64,000 nt of DNA from Ideonella livida (lineage in GTDB: Bacteria > Pseudomonadota > Gammaproteobacteria > Burkholderiales > Burkholderiaceae_C). The notes beneath the pieces were generated by a model. It saw only the letters and a list, made by a program, of their open reading frames with translations. It ran no database searches and was not told the DNA's origin. The stretch is from contig NZ_JAAGOH010000001.1 of NCBI RefSeq assembly GCF_010499455.1, positions 1 through 64,000 on the forward strand, read 5' to 3'. The translations under genes and the position numbers were made by a program. Below are positions 17,680 to 26,335 of the stretch, one piece after another (position 1 is the first letter of the stretch; each line of letters starts with the position of its first letter).

Positions 17680-18948
17680 ATGAGCCTGAACATGCAACGC
17701 GCGCTGACGCTCATGGCCGAGCGTGGCGCCTCCGACCTGTTCCTCTCGGCCAACGCCCCGGTGCTCATCAAGGTCAACGGCCAGATGGTGCCGGTGACCG
17801 ACCATGTGCTGCCGCCGATGATGCCCCGTGCCATGCTGGCCGAGGTGCTCACGCCGGTGCGCATGGAGGAGCTGGACCAGCAGGGCGAGCTGAACATGGG
17901 GATCTCCATCCCCAAGGTCGGCGTCTTCCGGATCTCGGCCTTCAAGCAGCGCAACACCATCGCGGCAGTGGTGCGCTGCATCCCCGTGCGTGTGCCCAGC
18001 CTGGACCACCTGCGCCTGCCGCCGGTGCTGCACCAGCTGGTACTGGAGAAGCGCGGCCTGATCCTGATGGTGGGCGCCACCGGCACCGGCAAGAGCACCA
18101 CCCTGGCGGCCATGCTGGAGCACCGCAACCAGACGCTCTCGGGCCATATCCTCACCATCGAGGACCCGATCGAGTTCCTGTTCGGCAACAAGCGCAGCAT
18201 CGTCAACCAGCGTGAGGTCGGCCGTGACACCGCCAGCCTGGGCATCGGCCTGAAGAACGCCATGCGCCAGGCGCCGGACGTGATCATGATCGGTGAGATC
18301 CGCGACCGCGAGACGATGACGGCCACCATCTCCTACGCGCTCTCCGGTCACCTGGTGATGGCCACGCTGCACGCCAACAACAGCTACCACGCCCTGGGCC
18401 GGGTGCTGTCCTTCTACCCGCCCGAGGCGCGGCCGCCGCTCCTGGCCGACCTGTCCTCGGCCCTCAAGGCGGTGGTGTCCCAGCGCCTGCTCAAGACACC
18501 CGACGGCGGCCGCACACCGGCGGTGGAGGTGCTGCTCAACACGCCGCTCGTGGCCGAGATGGTCGAGAAGGGCGACTTCAACAACGTCAAGGAGGCCATG
18601 GAGCGGTCCCTGGCCGAGGGTTCGCAGACCTTCGAGCAGGACCTGGCCCGCCTCATCAAGCAAGGCGTGGTGACCAAGGAGGAGGCACTGTCCCAGGCCG
18701 ACTCGCCCACCAACCTGCTCTGGCGTCTGCAGAACGACACCACACAGCAGTCGCGCGTCACCCCGCCCAAGCCCGAGCCCGACACCGCCACCTTCACCGA
18801 GATCGCCCTGGACGTGGTGCCACCCACCCCGCCGGCAGCCAACCTGACGACAGCGCCCGCCGGCACGCCCACCTTCAAGCGCTCGCCCGCGGGCACCGGC
18901 TTCAACCTCAACCCCGCTGCACCGGCCAAGCCCGGCGGCAGCCGCTGA
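17680..18948 (+). CDS. pilU: PilU-like type IV pilus retraction ATPase
   Basis: This 422-residue GspE/PilT-superfamily hexameric ATPase acts at the inner-membrane base of the type IV pilus. An N-terminal PAS-like domain ([20 protein letters not shown]) is followed by Walker [11 protein letters not shown], the Asp box [20 protein letters not shown], Walker [11 protein letters not shown] and the His box [13 protein letters not shown]. PilU is favoured over PilT because the PilT C-terminal motif AIRNLIRE is absent and because of the segment [18 protein letters not shown] followed by [14 protein letters not shown]. The last ~55 residues form a Pro/Thr-rich tail not needed for the fold. It sits inside a lysine-synthesis gene set with no other pilus gene in view. 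Confidence 0.88.
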   Translation: MSLNMQRALTLMAERGASDLFLSANAPVLIKVNGQMVPVTDHVLPPMMPRAMLAEVLTPVRMEELDQQGELNMGISIPKVGVFRISAFKQRNTIAAVVRCIPVRVPSLDHLRLPPVLHQLVLEKRGLILMVGATGTGKSTTLAAMLEHRNQTLSGHILTIEDPIEFLFGNKRSIVNQREVGRDTASLGIGLKNAMRQAPDVIMIGEIRDRETMTATISYALSGHLVMATLHANNSYHALGRVLSFYPPEARPPLLADLSSALKAVVSQRLLKTPDGGRTPAVEVLLNTPLVAEMVEKGDFNNVKEAMERSLAEGSQTFEQDLARLIKQGVVTKEEALSQADSPTNLLWRLQNDTTQQSRVTPPKPEPDTATFTEIALDVVPPTPPAANLTTAPAGTPTFKRSPAGTGFNLNPAAPAKPGGSR

Positions 18949-19133
18949 AGGGGTCCCTCCGCCAAGCGCTCCCGGTCCCCGGGGCCCGCCACGCCGGCGG
19001 TCCCGTCCCCGCGCGGCGTCGTGTCGCCCTGAGCCCGCCGCCCCCTCTTTCTCCTCCCTGCGCCCAGCGCGCCGGCCCCGCCGGCCCCGGGCGATCCTCC
19101 ACCCCCCTGCGCCCGCCGCCTTCCGGTTGTTCC

Positions 19134-20291
19134 ATGTCCGACACCCTGCGCCTGCTTGAGGCCCTGATCGCCCGCCCTTCCGTGACGCCAGACGACCAGG
19201 GCTGCCAGGCGCTGATCCAAGAGCGGCTGGAGCCCCTGGGCTTCCAGTGTGAAACCCTGTGGTTCGGACCGGAGACCCTGCGGGTGCGCAACCTGTGGGC
19301 GGTGCTGGACGGTGGGCAACCCGGCCCCACCGTGGTCTTTGCCGGCCACACCGACGTGGTGCCCACCGGCCCGCTGACCCAGTGGCGCAGCGACCCCTTC
19401 GTGCCCAGCTACCGCGACGGCCGCCTCTATGGCCGCGGCGCCGCCGACATGAAAACCTCCCTGGCCGCCATGGTGGTGGCCACCGAGGGCTTCGCCCGCC
19501 AGCGGCCGGCCTTCGCCGGGCGCATCGCCTTCCTGCTCACCGCCGACGAGGAAGGTCCCTCGGTCGATGGCACCGTCAAGGTCGTCCAGGCCCTGCAGGC
19601 CCGGGGGGAGCCGCTGGACTGCTGCATCGTCGGCGAGCCCACCTCGGTCGAGAAGCTGGGCGACATGATCAAGAACGGCCGGCGCGGCTCGCTCTCGGGA
19701 CGGCTCACCATCACCGGCGTGCAGGGCCATGTGGCCTATCCGCACCTGGCCAAGAACCCGGTTCACCTGGCCGCACCGGCCCTGGCCGAGCTGGCGGCCA
19801 CGGTCTGGGACCAGGGCAACGAATACTTCCCGCCCACCACCTGGCAGGTCTCCAACATCCACGCCGGCACCGGCGCCACCAACGTCATCCCGGGTGAGAT
19901 GCTGGTGGACTTCAACTTCCGCTTCTCCACCGCCTCCACGCCCGAGGCGCTCAAAGCCCGCGTCGCCCGCGTGCTGGACCGCCACGAACTGCAATGGCGC
20001 ATCGATTGGACGCTGGGTGGCGAACCCTTCCTCACCCCAGTGGGGCCCCTGGTCACGGCCCTGCAGGAGGCCATCCACGCCCAGACCGGCCTGCACACCG
20101 AGCTGTCCACCACCGGTGGCACCTCCGACGGCCGCTTCATCGCCAAGGCCTGCCGCGAAGTGGTGGAGTTCGGCCCCGTCAACGCCAGCATCCACAAGAT
20201 CGACGAGCACGTGAACGTGGCCGATGTGGAGCCCCTGCAGGCCATCTACCGCGGCGTGCTGGACCGCCTGCTGCCGGCCACGGCGGCGTGA
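19134..20291 (+). CDS. dapE: Succinyl-diaminopimelate desuccinylase
   Basis: This 385-residue M20-family di-zinc hydrolase removes succinate from N-succinyl-LL-diaminopimelate to give LL-diaminopimelate. Metal and catalytic motifs are visible: His in [16 protein letters not shown], Asp in [15 protein letters not shown], and the Glu pair in [12 protein letters not shown]. The dimerisation domain lies in the middle ([20 protein letters not shown]), and the C-terminal His ligand is within [19 protein letters not shown]. Together with dapC and dapD it supplies the succinylase branch. The 185 bp before it hold no clear promoter or terminator. Confidence 0.97.
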   Translation: MSDTLRLLEALIARPSVTPDDQGCQALIQERLEPLGFQCETLWFGPETLRVRNLWAVLDGGQPGPTVVFAGHTDVVPTGPLTQWRSDPFVPSYRDGRLYGRGAADMKTSLAAMVVATEGFARQRPAFAGRIAFLLTADEEGPSVDGTVKVVQALQARGEPLDCCIVGEPTSVEKLGDMIKNGRRGSLSGRLTITGVQGHVAYPHLAKNPVHLAAPALAELAATVWDQGNEYFPPTTWQVSNIHAGTGATNVIPGEMLVDFNFRFSTASTPEALKARVARVLDRHELQWRIDWTLGGEPFLTPVGPLVTALQEAIHAQTGLHTELSTTGGTSDGRFIAKACREVVEFGPVNASIHKIDEHVNVADVEPLQAIYRGVLDRLLPATAA

Positions 20292-20389
20292 GCCTGCCTC
20301 ACCCGCTGCAGACCGGCAGCCGTGGGCGTGCTCCTGAGCGCCGGGCCGTGCCGGTCCTGTCCTGACGCGTCTGTTTTCACGCCTTCCCC

Positions 20390-21304
20390 ATGAGCACCAC
20401 CCCCTTGATGACCGTCACCGCACTGGTTGAGCAGGCCGCCGAACGGCTGGACCAGGCCCAGGTGGCCTACGGCCACGGCACCACCAACGCCTTTGACGAG
20501 GCCGCCTGGCTGGTGCTGTGGGCCCTGCAGCACCCCCTGGACGCCCTGGACGATGTGGCCGAACAGCCCGTGGCCGAGGCCGACGCCGCCCGCGCCCTGG
20601 CCCTGGTGGACGAGCGCATCCGCAGCCGCCGCCCCGCCGCCTACCTGACCGGCGAAGCCTGGCTGCAAGGCGTGCCCTTCACCGTCGACGAGCGGGTCAT
20701 CGTGCCGCGCTCGCTCATTGCCGAGGTGCTGGCCGAAGGCCTGATCGACGCCTGGATCGACGTGGACGCCCTGGGCCCCCGAGCCCGCGTGCTGGACCTG
20801 TGCACCGGCAACGGCAGCCTGGCCGTGCTGTGCGCCATGGCCTGGCCACAGGCCCAGGTAAGCGCCGCCGACCTCTCTGCCGACGCCCTGGCCGTGGCCG
20901 CGCTCAACCTGCAGCGCCACGGGCTGACCGAACGCATCCGGCTGTACCCCGGTGACGGCCTGGCCGCCGTCGCGGGCCAGACCTTTGACCTCATCGTCTG
21001 CAACCCGCCCTACGTCAACGCCGGCAGCATGGCCGCCCTGCCGCCCGAATACCGGGCCGAGCCCGAGATGGCCCTCTGCGGCAACCGGGCCGGCGGCCAG
21101 GACGGCATGGACTTCATCCGCCCGCTGCTGGCCCAAGCCCCCGCCCACCTGAGCGAAGGCGGCCTGCTGGTGCTGGAGATCGGCCACGAGCGCGAATTCT
21201 TCGAGGCCGCCTTTCCCACGCTGGAAGTGCTCTGGCTGCCCTGCACCGCCGGCGACGACCAGGTGCTCCTGACCAGCCGCGAGGCCTTGCTGGCGCAGGC
21301 ATGA
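20390..21304 (+). CDS. prmB: Ribosomal protein L3 glutamine N5-methyltransferase
   Basis: This 304-residue enzyme uses S-adenosylmethionine to methylate a Gln side chain of ribosomal protein L3. An N-terminal helical domain includes AYLTGEAWLQGVPFTVDERV. The Rossmann core has motif I VLDLCTGNGSLAVLCAM and the catalytic NPPY in IVCNPPYVNAGSM. PrmB is preferred over PrmC because of VIVPRSLIAEVLAEG and because prmB commonly follows dapE in this group. Its last four bases overlap the start of the next gene (ATGA), so the two are coupled. Confidence 0.92.
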   Translation: MSTTPLMTVTALVEQAAERLDQAQVAYGHGTTNAFDEAAWLVLWALQHPLDALDDVAEQPVAEADAARALALVDERIRSRRPAAYLTGEAWLQGVPFTVDERVIVPRSLIAEVLAEGLIDAWIDVDALGPRARVLDLCTGNGSLAVLCAMAWPQAQVSAADLSADALAVAALNLQRHGLTERIRLYPGDGLAAVAGQTFDLIVCNPPYVNAGSMAALPPEYRAEPEMALCGNRAGGQDGMDFIRPLLAQAPAHLSEGGLLVLEIGHEREFFEAAFPTLEVLWLPCTAGDDQVLLTSREALLAQA

Positions 21305-22200
21305 GCCCGCCCACGCTCCCGGCGCTGGAACGCTTCCTGGCCGACTTCCATGACCGGGCGCCCGGCGGCACGCCGCGCGCCTTCGCCGGTCTGCCCGTCG
21401 CCCCCGTGGCCGGTGGCACCGGCCATGCCGACACCTACGACGCACTGCTGGACGCCTTGTGCACGGCCTGGCCCCAGCTGCCGCCGGGCCCGGTGCTGGA
21501 CCTGGCCTGCGGTGATGGCCACCTCCTGGCCCGCCTGCAGGAACGCCTTGACCCGGGCACGGCGGCAGGACGCCTGCTGCTGGGTGCAGACCTCAGCCGA
21601 GGCGAGCTGCAGGCCGCCCGTGCCGGCCTGGCCGGCGACGTGGGGCTCACCCAGGCCCGGGCCCAGCAGCTGCCTTGGGCAGATGGCAGCCTGGCGGCCG
21701 TCATCAGCCACATGGCGCTCATGCTGATGAGCCCACCCGAGGCGGTGGTGGCTGAACTGGCCCGTGTGCTGGCCCCGGGCGGACGCCTGCTGGCCCTACT
21801 GCCCCTGGCGCCGGCCCCGGGCGAGCCGCCGCCGCCGGTGTACCAAGCACTGGCAGCGGCCCTGCAAGCGGCACCACGCGCAACGCCGTGGGCAGAGGTG
21901 CGCTTCGAAGGTCGCCGCTGGCGGGACCCGCAGACGCTCACCCCCATGCTCGCGCCCGCCTTCGACGCGCTGCATTTCACCCCGCTGCGGGCCCACAGCC
22001 GCTGGACGCCTGAAGCCACCTGGGACTGGCTCACCGGCATGTACGACCTGCACCTGCATCCCCGTGCCGAAGCGCCCGGTGCCCGTGCACGCTGGCTGCT
22101 GGGCATTGCCCCTCACCTCGACGCCAACGGCCTGCTGCCGCTGGCCCACCACTTCCTCCTGGTCAGCGCCCGTGCGCGGCCCTTTGCTGAGCTGACATGA
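21301..22200 (+). CDS. Class I SAM-dependent methyltransferase, substrate unknown
   Basis: This is a 299-residue protein with a Rossmann methyltransferase core: motif I PVLDLACGDGHLLARLQE, motif II GADLSRGELQAARAG, and a UbiE-like later segment (ARVLAPGGRLLALLPLAP). The C-terminal half is family-specific and I do not recognise it. The gene overlaps prmB upstream and the ABC-F gene downstream, each by the four bases ATGA, so all three are probably one transcript. A role in translation-related modification is possible from context only. Confidence 0.82.
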   Translation: MSPPTLPALERFLADFHDRAPGGTPRAFAGLPVAPVAGGTGHADTYDALLDALCTAWPQLPPGPVLDLACGDGHLLARLQERLDPGTAAGRLLLGADLSRGELQAARAGLAGDVGLTQARAQQLPWADGSLAAVISHMALMLMSPPEAVVAELARVLAPGGRLLALLPLAPAPGEPPPPVYQALAAALQAAPRATPWAEVRFEGRRWRDPQTLTPMLAPAFDALHFTPLRAHSRWTPEATWDWLTGMYDLHLHPRAEAPGARARWLLGIAPHLDANGLLPLAHHFLLVSARARPFAELT

Positions 22201-24215
22201 TCCAGCTGAAGAACCTCACGCTGCGCCGCGGCGTCAAAGTGGTGCTTGAAGGCGCCACCGTCACCCTCAACCCCGGCGAGAGGGTCGGCCTGGTCGGCCG
22301 CAACGGCGCCGGCAAGTCCAGCTTGTTCGCCCTGCTGGCCGGCCGCCTGCATGCCGATGCCGGCGATTTCGACATCCCGGCCAAGTGGCGTCTGGGCGAG
22401 GTGGCCCAGCACATGCCCGAGGTGGACACCCCGGCCACCGCCTTCGTGCTGGAAGGCGACCTGCCCCTGATGGACGCCCAGGCGCAGCTGGCCGCCGCCG
22501 AGGCCGGGGACGACGGCGAAGCCATCGCCCTGGCCCACATGGCACTGGACGAGGCCGGCGTGTTCGACGCTCCGGCCCGTGCACAGACCCTGCTGCTGGG
22601 CTTGGGCTTCCGCACCGAACAGCTGGAGGCCCCGGTCAACAGCTTCTCGGGTGGCTGGCGCATGCGCCTGCAGCTGGCCCGGGCGCTGATGTGCCCCAGC
22701 GACCTGCTGCTGCTGGACGAACCGACCAACCACCTGGACCTGGACGCCCTGGTCTGGCTGGAAGGCTGGCTGCAGCGCTACGCCGGCACCCTGTTGGTCA
22801 TCAGCCACGACCGGGAGTTCCTGGACGCCATCACCAACGTCACCCTGCACCTGGACGAGGCCAAGCTGACCCGCTACGGCGGCAACTACACCCGCTTCGA
22901 AGAGATGCGCGCCGAGCGCATGGAGCAGCAGGCCGCGGCGTTTGCCAAGCAGCAAGACCGCATCGCCCACCTGCAGAAGTTCATCGACCGCTTCAAGGCC
23001 CAGGCCACCAAGGCCAAGCAGGCGCAGAGCCGCGTCAAGGCCCTGGCGCGCATGGAGAAGCTGGCACCCGTGCTTACCGCCAGCGACTTCAGCTTCGAGT
23101 TCCGCGAGCCCGTCAGCCTGCCCAACCCCATGCTGGCGATGCGCGACGTGCAGTGCGGCTACGTCGGCGCCAACGAGGACGGCAGCGACAAGCCCATCGT
23201 CCACGGCATCAGCCGCACCGTGCTGGCGGGCCAGCGCATCGGCATCCTGGGGGCCAACGGTCAGGGCAAGTCCACCGTGGTCAAGACCATCGCCCGCGCC
23301 CACCCGGCGCTGGCCGGCACGCTGACCGAAGGCAAGGGCCTCGCCATCGGCTACTTCGCCCAGCAGGAGATGGACCTGCTGCACGCCGACGACACCCCGC
23401 TGCAGCACATGGTGCGCCTGGCCAAGGCCAGCGCCGCGCACCTGGGCGGCGAGGGCCGCGAGCAGGACCTGCGCAACTTCCTGGGCCAGTTCCGCTTCAT
23501 GGACGACATGGTCCACCAGCCCATCGGCACCCTGTCGGGCGGCGAGAAGGCGCGCCTGGTGCTGGCCAGCCTGGTGTGGCAGCGCCCCAACCTGCTGCTG
23601 CTGGACGAGCCGACCAACCACCTGGACCTGCAGACCCGCGAGGCGCTGTCCATGGCGCTCAACGAGTTTGAAGGCTCGGTGATGCTGGTCAGCCACGACC
23701 GGGCCCTGCTGCGCGAGACCTGCGACGAGTTCTGGCTGGTGGCCGACGGCGCTCTCAAGCCCTTTGACGGCGACCTGGACGACTACCAGAAGTGGCTGCT
23801 GGAGCGCAGCCGCGAGGCGCAGCGCGCCCTCTCCGGCAAGGCGTCCGCCGCCAAATCCACCCCGGCCCCGGCCGCGGCGGCCGTGGTGTCGACCAGCGCT
23901 CCGGCCGCCGCGCCGGTGGCCGCCCCCAAGGCCGGTGGCCGTGAAGACCGCAAAGCTGCCGCCGCCGCCCGCCAGGCCTTGGCCGCCCGCACCCGCCCGC
24001 TGCGCCACGAGATCGCCCAGATCGACCAGCGCATGGAGAAGCTGGTCAAGGAGCGTGACCAGATCGAGGCCGACATCGTGGCCGGCAAGGTGGCTGGCCC
24101 CGACATGGCCGAGGCGGGCCGCCAGCTCAACCACATCGCGGCCGAGGTGGCGGCGATGGAGGAGCGCTGGCTGGAACTGCACGAGCAACTCGAAGCCATT
24201 GAGGCCGAGGGTTGA
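22197..24215 (+). CDS. ABC-F family ATPase, YheS-like
   Basis: This 672-residue soluble protein has two ABC domains in one chain and no membrane part, the ABC-F layout of ribosome-associated translation factors. Domain 1 has Walker A GRNGAGKSS, signature FSGGWRMRLQLARAL and Walker B LLLLDEPTNHLDL. The linker contains the ABC-F arm (FIDRFKAQATKAKQAQSRVK). Domain 2 has GANGQGKST, LSGGEKARLVLASL and a second LLLLDEPTNHLDL. An Ala/Pro-rich hinge and a C-terminal coiled coil (about residues 580-670) follow. The start MIQLKNLTLRRGVKVVLEGA resembles YheS more than Uup or EttA. It overlaps the upstream methyltransferase gene by four bases. Confidence 0.9.
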   Translation: MIQLKNLTLRRGVKVVLEGATVTLNPGERVGLVGRNGAGKSSLFALLAGRLHADAGDFDIPAKWRLGEVAQHMPEVDTPATAFVLEGDLPLMDAQAQLAAAEAGDDGEAIALAHMALDEAGVFDAPARAQTLLLGLGFRTEQLEAPVNSFSGGWRMRLQLARALMCPSDLLLLDEPTNHLDLDALVWLEGWLQRYAGTLLVISHDREFLDAITNVTLHLDEAKLTRYGGNYTRFEEMRAERMEQQAAAFAKQQDRIAHLQKFIDRFKAQATKAKQAQSRVKALARMEKLAPVLTASDFSFEFREPVSLPNPMLAMRDVQCGYVGANEDGSDKPIVHGISRTVLAGQRIGILGANGQGKSTVVKTIARAHPALAGTLTEGKGLAIGYFAQQEMDLLHADDTPLQHMVRLAKASAAHLGGEGREQDLRNFLGQFRFMDDMVHQPIGTLSGGEKARLVLASLVWQRPNLLLLDEPTNHLDLQTREALSMALNEFEGSVMLVSHDRALLRETCDEFWLVADGALKPFDGDLDDYQKWLLERSREAQRALSGKASAAKSTPAPAAAAVVSTSAPAAAPVAAPKAGGREDRKAAAAARQALAARTRPLRHEIAQIDQRMEKLVKERDQIEADIVAGKVAGPDMAEAGRQLNHIAAEVAAMEERWLELHEQLEAIEAEG

Positions 24216-24223
24216 GGCCCCAC

Positions 24224-24252
24224 CCCTCACCGGCCACCCCGCCCGGTGAGGG
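24224..24252 (+). terminator. Possible terminator hairpin after the ABC-F gene
   Basis: CCCTCACCGG (24224-24233) pairs perfectly with CCGGTGAGGG (24243-24252) across a nine-base loop. The hairpin begins nine bases after the stop codon. There is no T tract, so it may be a weak or Rho-assisted terminator. Confidence 0.5.
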
Positions 24253-24292
24253 GGCCGCACGGCCCATCCCCACTTGGTCAATGACCACATAG

Positions 24293-24319
24293 ATTGTGTG
24301 CAATTTAATTGCCCACAAT
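24293..24319. promoter_or_regulatory. OhrR operator before ohrR
   Basis: This 27-bp inverted repeat has 13-bp arms around a central T at 24306, with 12 of 13 positions matching. The core is GCAATTTAATTGC and the outer ends are ATTGTG and CACAAT. This agrees with the AATT-rich palindromes bound by OhrR repressors. It lies 10 bp before the ohrR ATG, so the repressor would sit over the promoter or transcript start. Autoregulation and control of ohr by read-through are inferred. Confidence 0.8.
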
Positions 24320-24329
24320 AATTCAGGCC

Positions 24330-24818
24330 ATGCATTCAACGCCCACCTCCACCGGCGACAGCACCGCCAGCTGGTTGGCGCTGGATCAGCAGTTGTGCTT
24401 TGCGCTGTACTCGGCCTCGCTGGCCATGACCAAGCTCTACAAGCCCCTGCTGGAACCGCTGGGCCTGACCTATCCCCAATACCTCGTGATGTTGGCGCTG
24501 TGGGAACAGGACGGCCTGGGCGTGAACCAGCTGGGCGAGCGGCTGTTCCTCGACAGCGGCACCCTGACCCCGCTGCTCAAGCGCCTGGAGACCCAGGGCT
24601 TGCTGCAGCGCCAACGCGACGCGACCGACGAGCGTCGCCTGCGCGTCACCCTCACCCTGCCCGGCCAAGCCCTGAAGGCCCAGGCCGAGGCCGTGCCTCG
24701 TGCTGTGGCTTGCGCTACTGCCTGCGAGTTGCATGAAATCGCCGCCCTCACGCAATCCCTGCAGGGATTGCGTCAGCGGCTCCTACGGGCCCAAGACGTT
24801 TCAAAGTCAGAAGCCTGA
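24330..24818 (+). CDS. ohrR: Organic hydroperoxide-sensing MarR-family repressor
   Basis: This 162-residue MarR-type winged-helix dimer carries the sensing cysteine at C23 in LDQQLCFALYSASLAMTK, the hallmark of OhrR. Organic peroxide oxidises this residue and releases the repressor from DNA. The recognition region is QLGERLFLDSGTLTPLLKRL and the wing is RDATDERRLRVTLT. A second Cys pair near residue 128-132 (VACATACELHE) could form the disulphide used by two-cysteine OhrR proteins. ATG 24330 was chosen over an upstream TTG that lies inside the operator. ohr follows 40 bp downstream. Confidence 0.93.
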   Translation: MHSTPTSTGDSTASWLALDQQLCFALYSASLAMTKLYKPLLEPLGLTYPQYLVMLALWEQDGLGVNQLGERLFLDSGTLTPLLKRLETQGLLQRQRDATDERRLRVTLTLPGQALKAQAEAVPRAVACATACELHEIAALTQSLQGLRQRLLRAQDVSKSEA

Positions 24819-24858
24819 TTTCCAACCCCGTCCGCCCCCCCCCACCAAGGAGACTCTC

Positions 24859-25293
24859 ATGGCCATCGACAAAGCCCTCTACACCGCCCGCGCCACGGCC
24901 ACCGGCGGCCGTGCCGGCACCGCCCAGTCCGACGACGGTGCACTGAACGTGGCCCTGTCCACCCCCGCCCAGCTGGGTGGCGCCGGCGGCCCGGGCACCA
25001 ACCCCGAGCAACTGTTCGCCGCCGGCTACTCGGCCTGCTTCATCGGCGCCATGAAGGCCGTCTCGGCCCGCCAGAAGATCGCCCTGCCGGCCGAGGTGAG
25101 CATCACCTCCGACGTGGCCATCGGCCCCTTGACCGGCAAGGCGGGCGCCTTCGGCATCTCGGTGGCCATGCAGATCAGCGTGCCGGGTATGGACCGCGCC
25201 GCGCTGGAAGCGCTGGTCGCGGCCGCGCACGAAGTGTGCCCCTACTCCAACGCCACCCGTGGCAATGTGGACGTGACCCTGACGGTGGTCTGA
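24859..25293 (+). CDS. ohr: Organic hydroperoxide reductase
   Basis: This 144-residue OsmC/Ohr-family thiol peroxidase reduces organic hydroperoxides to alcohols, usually recycled by lipoylated proteins. Both catalytic cysteines are present: C60 in AGYSACFIGAMK and C127 in HEVCPYSNATRGN, the second motif being typical of Ohr rather than OsmC. The activating Arg lies in TGGRAG. Start ATG 24859 has AAGGAGA just upstream. It lies directly after ohrR with no obvious terminator between, so induction by peroxide through ohrR is likely. Confidence 0.96.
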   Translation: MAIDKALYTARATATGGRAGTAQSDDGALNVALSTPAQLGGAGGPGTNPEQLFAAGYSACFIGAMKAVSARQKIALPAEVSITSDVAIGPLTGKAGAFGISVAMQISVPGMDRAALEALVAAAHEVCPYSNATRGNVDVTLTVV

Positions 25294-25302
25294 TCCCCCG
25301 GT

Positions 25303-25322
25303 GCCGGCGGCGGCCCGCCGGC
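25303..25322. terminator. Possible bidirectional hairpin between convergent ohr and asparaginase genes
   Basis: GCCGGCGG (25303-25310) pairs with CCGCCGGC (25315-25322) around a four-base loop. It lies in the 31-bp gap between two convergent genes. No T tract is present on either strand. Confidence 0.4.
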
Positions 25323-25324
25323 CC

Positions 25325-26290
25325 TCAGCCCCCCCGCGCCAGCGCCCGCAGCAACAGCTCGACCCGGGCCTTGGCCGGGGTGAGCGGGCCCGCCGAAGGC
25401 AGGGCCGAAGCCGGCTCGCCCACCACGCTGCCGCCCTGGCAGCGGCTGGCGCGCAGCACGCCCAGGCCACGGCCAAGCAGCCGCCGCCCCAGGTCTTCCA
25501 GCACTTGGTGCACAGTGCCGTTGCCAGTGCCCTCAATCACCACCCCCCGAACGTCGGCTGCCGTCAGCGCCGCCTCCAGGGCAGCCGCCCAGGCCGCGGA
25601 GCAGCCGGCGTGGCTGGGCAGCACCACCACCTCAGGCCAGGTGGAGGTGTCGACCGGCAGGCAGTCTAGGCCCAGCGCGGCCCCGGCCGGAGGCCAGCCC
25701 GCCAAGGGCAGCACCTGCCCTTCTTCGACCCGAGCCCACCAGGGCTGATCACCCGAGCCGAACGCATCCATCCGGTAAGGCTGCAGCTTGCGCACCCCCA
25801 GGGCACCATGCACCACGCCGGCCATCACCGCCATCACCCCACGCGCACCCGGCCAGGCCGCCAGCGTCACCGCATCCAACAGATTCTGCGGGCCGTCGGC
25901 CAGCAAGGCCGTGGCCGGTCGCATTGCTGCGGTGAGCACCACCGGCTTGCCGGGGGCCAGCACCCGGTGCAGGAACCAGGCCGTCTCCTCCAGGGTGTCG
26001 GTGCCGTGGGTGACCACCACCCCCGCCACCTCCGGCCGCGCCAGGTGGTAGGCCACCCGCCGCGCCAGGGCCCCCCAGGTGGCATGGTCCATGTCCTTGC
26101 TGTCGAGCTGCGCAACCTGCTCGGCCTGCAGGTCACGCCCAGCCAAACCGGGCACAGCCGCCACCAGGTCCTGCACGCCCACCTGGCCCGCCGTATAGCC
26201 CACGTTGTCACCCGCCACCGCCGACCGGCCGGCCATGGTGCCGCCCGTGCCCAGGATCACCACCTGGCCGGAATTCTTTTGCATTTGCAT
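25325..26290 (-). CDS. L-asparaginase
   Basis: This 321-residue protein belongs to the AnsA/AnsB asparaginase family, hydrolysing L-asparagine to aspartate and ammonia. Catalytic Thr motifs are GTGGTMAGRS near the N-terminus and VVTHGTDTLEETAWF. The substrate-binding Ser-Lys region is QLDSKDMDHATW. No signal peptide is visible, so the enzyme is probably cytoplasmic. Two in-frame ATGs start the gene (26290 and 26284). A LexA-like box lies only five bases before the first, and a TATTTT -10-like hexamer inside that box would give a very short leader. It is divergent from lexA. Confidence 0.9.
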   Translation of the reverse strand: MQMQKNSGQVVILGTGGTMAGRSAVAGDNVGYTAGQVGVQDLVAAVPGLAGRDLQAEQVAQLDSKDMDHATWGALARRVAYHLARPEVAGVVVTHGTDTLEETAWFLHRVLAPGKPVVLTAAMRPATALLADGPQNLLDAVTLAAWPGARGVMAVMAGVVHGALGVRKLQPYRMDAFGSGDQPWWARVEEGQVLPLAGWPPAGAALGLDCLPVDTSTWPEVVVLPSHAGCSAAWAAALEAALTAADVRGVVIEGTGNGTVHQVLEDLGRRLLGRGLGVLRASRCQGGSVVGEPASALPSAGPLTPAKARVELLLRALARGG

Positions 26291-26295
26291 GGGGT

Positions 26296-26330
26296 CTGGA
26301 TAAAAATACAGTAACTGGATAAACCTTCAG
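26296..26330. promoter_or_regulatory. Two tandem LexA (SOS) boxes between asparaginase and lexA
   Basis: Box 1 (26296-26311) reads CTGGATAAAAATACAG and box 2 (26315-26330) reads CTGGATAAACCTTCAG. Both have the CTG-N10-CAG frame of the gammaproteobacterial/betaproteobacterial LexA site and are spaced 19 bp start to start. Box 1 is the better match to CTGTATATATATACAG. A TTGCAT (26279-26284) with TAAAAA 16 bp later would be the lexA promoter, with box 1 over its -10. Box 2 ends five bases before the lexA ATG. Confidence 0.85.
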
Positions 26331-26335
26331 CCCGC

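Noticed and set aside
15453-18329. 958-residue minus-strand open frame
   Set aside because: Antisense to dapC, dapD and pilU; composition is His/Gly/Gln-rich shadow sequence.
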